Part shown: positions 1 to 6,608 of the stretch, piece by piece | How positions within the stretch are numbered: the first letter of the stretch is position 1 | Layout: every line of letters begins with the position of its first letter | NCBI GenBank assembly: GCA_002842095.1 | Contig: PHCB01000009.1 | Location: forward strand, 195,468-259,467 | From: a candidate division BRC1 bacterium HGW-BRC1-1 | GTDB lineage: Bacteria > Sumerlaeota > Sumerlaeia > Sumerlaeales > Sumerlaeaceae | Reading direction: 5' to 3' | Length of the DNA stretch: 64,000 nt | Program-made: the position numbers and the translations under genes | Notes under the pieces: generated by a model | Database searches by the model: none | Told to the model about the DNA's origin: nothing | What the model saw: the letters and a program-made list of their open reading frames with translations, nothing else

Positions 1-933
1 AAGTCCGGAGTGGGCACGGCAACCGCCACGTCCATCAGTGTAACCGCCGGCGGCACCACGCTGGTTAACATCACCCTCGGAGTGACGAGCGCGGGTCAGG
101 TGGAACTGGACAAGACCAGCTACGGCTTTGGAGCCCTGGTGGGCATCACAGTGAAGGACTCTGATCTGACAGCGCCGACCATAAGCGTAAACGCCAAAAC
201 CAATGCCACACCGGCCGGGGTAGCCGTAACACTTAACCAACTATCTTCGGGCGTTTACACCGGATCCGTGGGGCTGAAGAATCCGGCGGACGCGACTGCT
301 TCGGATCCCCTGGGTGCAACGGCAGGCGACACAATCACCGTTACCTACAACGACGCAGATTCCGGAAGTGGCTCGCCCGCAGTCGTGACAAAAACAGCGA
401 CAATCACCAATCCTCCCAACATCATCCTCGAAAGTCGTAACAGCTCGGGGGGCCTCACGCCCAGCCCTGATTATGTGGAGTGGGCACCGTCGGGTTCAGA
501 CTTTGCCAACAGCACCGCCAAAAGCACAGCACCGGGCCTCTCGGGCACGGGCAGCCGTTACATTGGTGAAGGCAGCCAGGGTTGCTATGCGGAGTTCACC
601 TTCCCGGTGGAAAACCGCGCATTTTATGACCTCCAGATAACTCTGGGCTCTGGCACCAATCACAACTCGCCCGGTGCCAGCTACCGTCTCCAGCAGGCCG
701 GCCACGCCGACGTAACCGGCACCTTTGATCTGTCACGCTTTACCACGGGCCTGGTCAATGACTGGTACGGTCTACACTCTGGCGTTCTGCTGGACCGCGG
801 CACGGCGGTGCTCCGCATCACCAATAACAACCCGTTATCCGCAGGGTCGGGTGAGCGCTTCAACATGGATGCGGTGCGGCTTCAATATGAGATTCACGCG
901 CCCGTGGCCCTCAGTAGCTTCAGTGTGGAATAA
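1..933 (+). CDS. C-terminal part of a secreted/surface protein with a golvesin-like domain (5' end outside window)
   Basis: The frame is open from base 1, so the gene starts upstream and only about 310 C-terminal residues are visible. The first part is Thr/Ser/Gly-rich and reads like beta-sandwich repeats. The last 170 or so residues resemble golvesin/Xly-type carbohydrate-binding modules: an aromatic NDWYGLHSG segment, then a strand with VLRITNNN, and a terminal FNMDAVRLQYE strand (compare the 'aDAvrl' ending typical of that family). Such domains sit at the ends of extracellular enzymes and adhesins. No catalytic domain lies inside the window, so the function of the whole protein is unknown. 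The family call rests on motif resemblance only. Confidence 0.6.
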   Translation, partial: KSGVGTATATSISVTAGGTTLVNITLGVTSAGQVELDKTSYGFGALVGITVKDSDLTAPTISVNAKTNATPAGVAVTLNQLSSGVYTGSVGLKNPADATASDPLGATAGDTITVTYNDADSGSGSPAVVTKTATITNPPNIILESRNSSGGLTPSPDYVEWAPSGSDFANSTAKSTAPGLSGTGSRYIGEGSQGCYAEFTFPVENRAFYDLQITLGSGTNHNSPGASYRLQQAGHADVTGTFDLSRFTTGLVNDWYGLHSGVLLDRGTAVLRITNNNPLSAGSGERFNMDAVRLQYEIHAPVALSSFSVE

Positions 934-946
934 TCTCCTTTGCTCG

Positions 947-987
947 CCGGGGTGAACTTTTTCGCCCCGGAGCGGCTATCTTTTTTT
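947..987 (+). terminator. Likely rho-independent terminator after the secreted protein
   Basis: A 9-bp stem (CCGGGGTGA at 947-955 pairing with TCGCCCCGG at 962-970, one G-T wobble, 6-nt loop) lies 14 bases after the stop. A run of seven T follows at 981-987. The T run is about 10 bases beyond the stem, which is further than ideal. Confidence 0.5.
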
Positions 988-1016
988 GAAGGCGCACGAC
1001 GCCTTCCTACGAACGG

Positions 1017-1838
1017 ATGGTTTACAACGAAGTGAGTTCACAACTGCGGGTGTTGCTCGTGGGCGACGCCGTGGGGCGGCCCGGTCGGCGCGCCCTGAAG
1101 AAGTTCCTGCCGGCATGGAAGCGCGAAGGTCGGGCAGATTTTATCATCGCCAACGGCGAGAATTCCGCCCACGGCAAGGGGATCAGCGGCGACACCGCCA
1201 GCGAGATGTTCGACGCCGGGGTGGACGTGATTACCACCGGCAACCATGTGTGGGACAACAAAGACGTTTTCCGGTTCATCGACGATGAGCCGCGGCTCAT
1301 CCGCCCCAACAATTATCACCCGGCGGCGGAAGTGCCCGGACGCGGTTACGGCGTGTTCGAGTGCGAGACCACCGGCTTCACCATCGGCGTGGTGAACGTG
1401 ATGGGGCGTGTGATGATGGAACCGCTCGAGTGTCCGTTTCGCACAACGCGCGCGGCGATCACGCAACTGCGCCAGCGCACCAACATCATTTTCGTGGACC
1501 TGCACGCCGAGGCCACGAGCGAAAAAATTGCGTTGGGCTGGTACCTCGACGGCACGGCGACGTGCGTCTTCGGCACCCACACCCACGTGCAAACGGCCGA
1601 CGAGCGGCTGCTGAACCAGGGCACGGCGTTTATTAGCGACCTCGGCATGACGGGCGCCCACGACAGCGTCATCGGCATGAAGTATGAATCGGTCATCAAC
1701 CGCTTCCTGCGCGGAATGCCCAGCCGGTTCGAAGTGGCCGAAGACAACGTGCAACTGCGCGGCGCGCTGGTGACCGTGGACCCCGACACCGGCAAAGCCA
1801 TCAGCATCGAGCGCGTGGTGGAGAAACTGGGCGGGTAG
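1017..1838 (+). CDS. ymdB: YmdB-family metallophosphoesterase (2',3'-cyclic nucleotide phosphodiesterase type)
   Basis: The 273-residue length is usual for the TIGR00282/YmdB family. Metal-site motifs occur in the expected order: VGDAVGRPG with Asp17, ANGENSAHGKG (Asn46, Glu48), TTGNHVWDNKD (Asn76, His77), a His in VDLHAEATSEK, and FGTHTHVQTADE near residue 187. Characterised members are dinuclear-metal enzymes that hydrolyse 2',3'-cyclic nucleotides and affect biofilm and RNA turnover in Bacillus. The physiological substrate here is not shown by sequence. The gene stands alone between a terminator-like hairpin and the convergent homoserine dehydrogenase gene. Confidence 0.88.
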   Translation: MVYNEVSSQLRVLLVGDAVGRPGRRALKKFLPAWKREGRADFIIANGENSAHGKGISGDTASEMFDAGVDVITTGNHVWDNKDVFRFIDDEPRLIRPNNYHPAAEVPGRGYGVFECETTGFTIGVVNVMGRVMMEPLECPFRTTRAAITQLRQRTNIIFVDLHAEATSEKIALGWYLDGTATCVFGTHTHVQTADERLLNQGTAFISDLGMTGAHDSVIGMKYESVINRFLRGMPSRFEVAEDNVQLRGALVTVDPDTGKAISIERVVEKLGG

Positions 1839-1869
1839 TCCAGGACATTCCGGGAAAAAGATCCGCTGT

Positions 1870-3177
1870 TTACAAATCCTCTTCCACGCGGAGGATGAAC
1901 GGCTCTTCGCGGGTGATGCCCATTTTGGCGGTGTCGGCCAGGGCGGCTTGCACGTCGTGTTCCACGGCTTTGTGGGTCACGATGATCACGTCGGCAGCAG
2001 GCGTACCGGCGCTACCGCGCTGGATCATGCTGCGGATGGAGATGTTGTGATCACCCAGCGCGCCGCTCAGCTTGGCCATCACGCCAGGCTGGTCGGCCAC
2101 AGCGAAGCGCAAATAATATGCGGTCTCCAACTCGGACACCGGGCGCAGATTTTTCGCTCCGGTTTTCTTCACGCGCAGGCGATGCTCGCCGGGCGTGCGG
2201 CCCTGACCCACGGCTGCGGCAATGGCGGCCACGTCGCTCAACACGGCGCTTGCCGTCGGGTCTGCCCCCGCGCCGCGTCCGTAGAACAGCGTCTTGCCCA
2301 CCAGATCACCTTCGACCATCACGGCGTTGAACACGCCGTCCACGCCCGCCAGCAGGCTTTGCTTGGGCAGCAGCGTGGGATGCACGCGCACTTCCACGCG
2401 GCCGGAATCATCCGCCTTGGCGATGCCCAGCAGCTTGATGGCGAAGCCCAACTCAGCGGCATATTCGAAATCGACCTGCTTCATGCGCGTGATGCCCTCG
2501 ACGAAGACATCGGTGAAGCGGATGTCGTGGCCGAAAGCCAGCGACGCCAGCACGGCGGTTTTATGCGCGGTGTCGTAACCCTCGATGTCGTAGGTCGGGT
2601 CGGGCTCTGCGTAGCCGTGGGCCTGCGCCTCGGCCAGCATGGTGTCGAACGCCTTGTGCTGCGACGCCATGTGGGTGAGGATGTAGTTGCACGTGCCGTT
2701 CAAGATGCCCGCCACGGTGCGCACGCGGTTGGCGGTGAGGCCCAGCTCCAGCGCGCGGATGATAGGGATGCCGCCGCCCACACTGGCTTCGAAAAAGAGC
2801 GCGGCGTTGCCTTCCTCGGCGGCGGCAAAAAGCTCGGCGCCGAAGGTGGCCAGCATCGCCTTGTTCGCGGTGACGACATGCTTGCCCGACCGCAGCGCCT
2901 TTTCCACGAAGGTGCGCGCCGGCTCGAGGCCGCCCACCAGCTCGATGATGACGTGTATGTCGGGGTCGTTCAGCAGTTCGTTGGCGTCGGAGGTCAGGAT
3001 GGTGGGGTCGTATTTAGCCTCGCGGGCGCGGACGATATCCACGTCGGCGATGCGCGTAATGCGCGCCTGCACGCCGGTGCGCTCGGTGAGCAATTCCGCG
3101 TTGCGGGCGAGTGCGTTCACCACGCCCGTGCCAATGTTACCGAATCCAATGAGACCGATGTTAAGCTGCTGAGTCAT
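1870..3177 (-). CDS. hom: Homoserine dehydrogenase with C-terminal ACT domain
   Basis: The 435-residue enzyme reduces aspartate semialdehyde to homoserine with NAD(P)H, at the branch to threonine and methionine. The N-terminal Rossmann fold has GLIGFGNIGTG. It is followed by TANKAMLA, by the catalytic-domain segment VAGILNGTCNYILT and by YAEPDPTYDIEGYD. A C-terminal ACT domain (around YYLRFAVADQPGVMAKLSGA) suggests allosteric control by an amino acid, usually threonine. The start at 3177 is chosen because AAGGAAAG precedes it at good spacing and the protein then begins MTQQLNIGLIGF. The longer open frame to 3228 would add a disordered leader. MetF lies upstream on the same strand, which fits methionine synthesis. 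Confidence 0.95.
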   Translation of the reverse strand: MTQQLNIGLIGFGNIGTGVVNALARNAELLTERTGVQARITRIADVDIVRAREAKYDPTILTSDANELLNDPDIHVIIELVGGLEPARTFVEKALRSGKHVVTANKAMLATFGAELFAAAEEGNAALFFEASVGGGIPIIRALELGLTANRVRTVAGILNGTCNYILTHMASQHKAFDTMLAEAQAHGYAEPDPTYDIEGYDTAHKTAVLASLAFGHDIRFTDVFVEGITRMKQVDFEYAAELGFAIKLLGIAKADDSGRVEVRVHPTLLPKQSLLAGVDGVFNAVMVEGDLVGKTLFYGRGAGADPTASAVLSDVAAIAAAVGQGRTPGEHRLRVKKTGAKNLRPVSELETAYYLRFAVADQPGVMAKLSGALGDHNISIRSMIQRGSAGTPAADVIIVTHKAVEHDVQAALADTAKMGITREEPFILRVEEDL

Positions 3178-3299
3178 GACGCTTTCCTTGAAGGGCAATA
3201 AGTTTGGGTCGCGCGGGTTTGGCGGCAACCGTGGGAGTCATCCGAATGGGTGAGGGGGCGTGAGGCAAGCAAAACGTGTGCGGGCTGCGGGCTGCGGGG

Positions 3300-3341
3300 A
3301 TGGACGTAATGGACGATATGGACACTATGGACGAGATGGAC
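3300..3341 (+). repeat. Period-9 ATGGAC array, 5 units, single arm (hom-metF intergenic)
   Basis: ATGGAC occurs at 3300, 3309, 3318, 3327 and 3336, each separated by three variable bases (gta, gat, act, gag). No GTCCAT arm is present nearby. It lies between metF and hom, which are both on the minus strand, so their transcript would carry the GUCCAU form. It belongs to the repeat family also found near 6.5, 9.5, 12.4, 15.0 and 22.5 kb. Confidence 0.9.
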
Positions 3342-3372
3342 AGGAGCAGGGGAGGAACACAACGGGGCGAGG

Positions 3373-4254
3373 TCAGGTGCGCGGGTAGCCCAGTCGGTGC
3401 ATGATGGTTTCCACGGCGAGGGATTCGTTGAGGCAGTAGAAGTGGATGCCCGCGACGCCGTGGGCGAGGAGGTCTTCACATTGCTCGGTGGCCCAGTCGA
3501 CGCCCAATTCAAAGGCCGCGTCGTCATCGTTTTCCACGGCTGCGAGGCGCGCCTCCAGGGCCGCCGGGATGCGCGTGGGGCCGTGATAAGTCTGTGCAAG
3601 TTGACTGGTGAAACGGCGCAACTGCGCAACGGTCTTGAACGGCAGAATGCCCGGCACAATCGGCACCGTGATTCCGGCGGCTGTGCATCGGTCCACGAAA
3701 CGGTGGAAGGAATCGTTGTCGAGGAAGAGTTGGGTCATGATTACATCGGCGCCGGCGTCGACTTTTTCTTTCAACCGGCGGATGTCGCCCTCGGGGCTCT
3801 CGGCCTGCGGGTGGGTCTCGGGGAAGCCGGCCACGGCAATGCCGAAGTCGCCCGCCTCGCGCGCCAGGCGCACCATTTCGATAGCCTGATGGAAACCCTG
3901 GGGATGCGGGGTCCAGTCGGTTTCGCCGGGGGGCGGGTCGCCGCGCAGGGCGATGAGATTGCGGATGCCGAGGGTGCGCAGCTCGTCAAGCTGGGCGCGG
4001 ATTTCATCGGCAGAGTAGCCAATGCAGGTGAGGTGGGTCATCACCTCGAAGTGGAATTCGTCGCGCAGACGCGCGCTCCACTCCACGGTTTTGCAGCGCA
4101 GGTTCGTGCAGGTGACCGACACAAAGGCCGGACGCAGAGCCGCAATAATGGGGATGCGCTCGGCAAGTTTGACTTCACCGGCGGGGGTGCGCGGAGGGAA
4201 AAATTCGACCGAGAGCGCCGGGCGGGTGGCAGCATAAATTTCAGATAGCAACAA
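3373..4254 (-). CDS. metF: 5,10-methylenetetrahydrofolate reductase
   Basis: The 293-residue length is typical for bacterial MetF. It is a FAD enzyme that makes 5-methyltetrahydrofolate for methionine synthesis. Family motifs visible are LSVEFFPPRTP with the catalytic-type Glu, VSVTCTN, HLTCIGYSADEI, NLIALRGDPPPGE, VAGFPETHPQ, KVDAGADVIMTQLFLD and GIHFYCLNES. The start is an unusual TTG at 4254 (a second TTG follows at 4251), with GGAGGAGG about nine bases upstream and no suitable ATG. The neighbouring hom gene on the same strand supports a methionine/threonine context. No riboswitch could be recognised upstream. Confidence 0.93.
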   Translation of the reverse strand: MLLSEIYAATRPALSVEFFPPRTPAGEVKLAERIPIIAALRPAFVSVTCTNLRCKTVEWSARLRDEFHFEVMTHLTCIGYSADEIRAQLDELRTLGIRNLIALRGDPPPGETDWTPHPQGFHQAIEMVRLAREAGDFGIAVAGFPETHPQAESPEGDIRRLKEKVDAGADVIMTQLFLDNDSFHRFVDRCTAAGITVPIVPGILPFKTVAQLRRFTSQLAQTYHGPTRIPAALEARLAAVENDDDAAFELGVDWATEQCEDLLAHGVAGIHFYCLNESLAVETIMHRLGYPRT

Positions 4255-4452
4255 GGGTGGGTTCCTCCTCCCGACGTGAAAGACATTGCCCCAAAGAGGC
4301 GGTGCATGGCAGAATAGTTCGGCGGTGAAAGTCGTGCGATGTCAAAGAAAAGCATGGAAGCGAAAACTTTGGCGCAAAGATGCAACGGGACCGTTCTTCT
4401 GGTTTCCCATTCAACTTCCTGCTTCACTCCTGCTTGGTGACATTGTCAGGCT

Positions 4453-5880
4453 ATGATTGTGCTGGGTCGGTTATTTAAAATTCCCTCGGGTTCGCGACGA
4501 CGGTTGCCTGCGTTGGGGCTGCTGCTGATGGTGCTTTTGTTGCTGCTGCTTTTTAACGTGCCCATCTGGCGGTTACTGGGGTTGATGGAGCGGTCGCTGG
4601 AGAGCACGCTGTCGGAGCGCTTGAAATGGAGCGCGCATTGGATTCAGGACGGCCTGCTCGAGGGGGGGCGTCCGCCGGCGGTACTGGACCTGCTTCAGAA
4701 CCAGCCCCGCGAGCGACAGGCGGATCTTCTGGATGTGTTTGAAGACACCTCGGCCTATGCAGCCCTGGCGCGACGCCTGACCGATCTGCAAGTTAACAAC
4801 GAGTTGGATCAAGCAGTGCTGCTCACAACAAGCGGGCTCGTGGTGGCCGATGGTCGGCGTTCGCAACCGCCCGGGAGCGACTATCGTTTTGCGTCCATCG
4901 ACGAACAACAACTCGCCGGAGCGGAGGCCTTGATGGGATCGGCCACGGCGCTTTATGAAATCGAGGGTCGCCCCTACAAACGCTATTACACGCCCATGAT
5001 AGTGGACGGGCACACCGTGGTGGGCGTGGTGGGGGTGGCCATCAGTCCGGCGTATCTGGCCGAAATCAACCGCCTGCGCAGTCGCGTGTGGGTGCAAAGC
5101 ATCGTGGGCTCGCTGCTGTTGCTGTTGGTGGCGGTTTCGGTGTGGCGGCTGTTTGGGAGTCTGGTCTCCATGGAGCAACGTGCCATGCAGAGTGCGCGGG
5201 TGGAGGCGATGGGTGCACTGGCGGGCGGCGTGGCCCACGAACTGCGCAATCCGCTGAGCATCGTGAGGGTGCTCGCGGAGGAGATACGCGGCGAGCAACC
5301 GGCGGGGTCGCGCAGCGCGGAAAATGCTGCGGACATTATTTCCGAAACGGACCGCCTGAACGAAATGGTCAGCCAGTTTCTGTCGTTGAGCAAACCGCCC
5401 GACCCGGCCGACACCGCGCTGGTGGATGTCGGCGCGGAACTGGGACGTGTTGTACAGTTGGTATCGCGGGGCGCAGCGGGTGATACTATTTCCTTCGAAA
5501 CCGATTTGCCTGCGGACCCGGCCCGGGTGCGCGCCGACGAGCGCGCGTTGCGTCAGGTTTTTCTGAACCTGCTTCTCAATGCCATGGAAGCCATGGAGGG
5601 ACGCACGGGGGTGGTGCGCACCACACTGCGAGAGCGGCGCGGTCATGTGGAGATTCACGTGACAGACACCGGTGCGGGCATTTCTCCGCGCGATCTGCCG
5701 CGGGTGTTTGAGCCGTTTTTCACCACGAAACGCATGGGCACGGGGCTGGGCCTGGCGTTGACGCGGGGCATCGTGGAAAACCTCGGGGGAACGATTGAGA
5801 TAGAAAGTGAACAGGGCCGCGGCACTGTGGTGACCGTGGTTCTGCCCACGGCGTCACCCGACGGAAAAGGCGCGGCTTGA
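4453..5880 (+). CDS. Membrane sensor histidine kinase (NtrB/ZraS-like)
   Basis: The protein has 475 residues. TM1 is at about 20-38, then a 175-residue extracytoplasmic sensor domain, TM2 at about 215-232, no clear HAMP, then a dimerisation domain with the H-box GGVAHELRNPLSIV (His262). The ATPase domain shows N-box NLLLNAMEAMEG, G1 VTDTGAGISPRD, the F-box VFEPFFTTK and G2 GTGLGLAL. The H-box and ATPase style resemble kinases that act on sigma-54 response regulators. No partner regulator is adjacent, since the next gene is a DUF523 protein, so this is an orphan kinase in this window. The signal is unknown. Confidence 0.88.
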   Translation: MIVLGRLFKIPSGSRRRLPALGLLLMVLLLLLLFNVPIWRLLGLMERSLESTLSERLKWSAHWIQDGLLEGGRPPAVLDLLQNQPRERQADLLDVFEDTSAYAALARRLTDLQVNNELDQAVLLTTSGLVVADGRRSQPPGSDYRFASIDEQQLAGAEALMGSATALYEIEGRPYKRYYTPMIVDGHTVVGVVGVAISPAYLAEINRLRSRVWVQSIVGSLLLLLVAVSVWRLFGSLVSMEQRAMQSARVEAMGALAGGVAHELRNPLSIVRVLAEEIRGEQPAGSRSAENAADIISETDRLNEMVSQFLSLSKPPDPADTALVDVGAELGRVVQLVSRGAAGDTISFETDLPADPARVRADERALRQVFLNLLLNAMEAMEGRTGVVRTTLRERRGHVEIHVTDTGAGISPRDLPRVFEPFFTTKRMGTGLGLALTRGIVENLGGTIEIESEQGRGTVVTVVLPTASPDGKGAA

Positions 5881-5965
5881 GACAGCGGGCCTCGTTTCGC
5901 TTGATCTTTCAGTCGTGGAGCATGGAATTGATGAGCATCACTCTATTGAAGAGGAAATTGTTTCG

Positions 5966-6448
5966 ATGAAACTTGTCAGTTCCTGCCTGATCGGCCTGTG
6001 CGCAACGTGGCGAGCCAAAGATAATTCGCATTCCAAGCTCGTGGAACTTATGCAGTCGGGAAAAGCGATCCCCGTTTGTCCTGAACAAATGGGCGGATTG
6101 TCGACACCCCGCGCCATGGCAGAAATCGTGGGCGGCAATGGCGAAGATGTGCTTGATGGCAGAGCCCGCGTGATGACCCGCGAGGGCGAGGATGTGACGT
6201 CGGAGTATATCCGAGGCGCCGAGGAAACGCTGAAGATCGCCCGGATGGTAAAGCCCGAAGAAATCATTCTGAAAGAGAACAGTCCGTCGTGTGGTGTGCG
6301 ATGGATTTACGACGGCACCTTCAAAGGCAACCTCATCGGAGGCAGCGGCGTAACCACGGCCCTGCTGCGCCGCCACGGATTTACGGTGGTCAGCGATCAG
6401 GAATTTGAAGCCGCATCCGGCGCAGAGGATCCGAACCTGTATCTGTAA
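5966..6448 (+). CDS. DUF523 family protein
   Basis: The protein has 160 residues and begins MKLVSSCLIGL, the usual DUF523 N-terminus with an early Cys. PVCPEQMGGLSTPR and ILKENSPSCGV carry the other conserved Cys residues, and a glycine-rich GVTTALLRRHGF segment follows. The spacing of three conserved cysteines suggests metal or cofactor binding, but the family function is not established. The start at 5966 has GAGGA about ten bases upstream. An upstream in-frame ATG at 5915 would add 17 non-conserved residues. The 3' end is followed by a large inverted period-9 array. Confidence 0.85.
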   Translation: MKLVSSCLIGLCATWRAKDNSHSKLVELMQSGKAIPVCPEQMGGLSTPRAMAEIVGGNGEDVLDGRARVMTREGEDVTSEYIRGAEETLKIARMVKPEEIILKENSPSCGVRWIYDGTFKGNLIGGSGVTTALLRRHGFTVVSDQEFEAASGAEDPNLYL

Positions 6449-6477
6449 AAATGCGAATCCGGCGGAGACGCCGGAAG

Positions 6478-6593
6478 ATGGACTTAATGGACACTATGGA
6501 CTAAATGGACGTTATGGACCCCGGGCGGGCTTGCCGATCAAAAATGCTTTCGTCCATCCTGTCCATAGAGTCCATATCGTCCATTTCGTCCAT
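6478..6593 (+). repeat. Inverted period-9 array: ATGGAC x5, 32-nt loop, GTCCAT x5
   Basis: The left arm has ATGGAC at 6478, 6487, 6496, 6505 and 6514. The right arm has GTCCAT at 6552, 6561, 6570, 6579 and 6588. Every unit is exactly 9 bp and the two arms have equal unit numbers. The three-base spacers are mostly not complementary, so a folded transcript would be five 6-bp helices separated by 3x3 internal loops. It lies between convergent genes (DUF523 and the GH20-like glycosidase), a position where a bidirectional terminator or 3'-end structure would be expected. Confidence 0.92.
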
Positions 6594-6608
6594 CTTAAAG
6601 CCTTAGCA

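Noticed and set aside
1948-3201. 417-codon plus-strand frame opposite homoserine dehydrogenase
   Set aside because: It is a His/Arg/Gly-rich shadow of hom, whose Rossmann, catalytic and ACT motifs are on the minus strand.
4255-4452. SAM-type riboswitch upstream of metF
   Set aside because: The 198-bp leader was read for a multi-helix core, but no convincing SAM-box pattern or terminator switch was seen.
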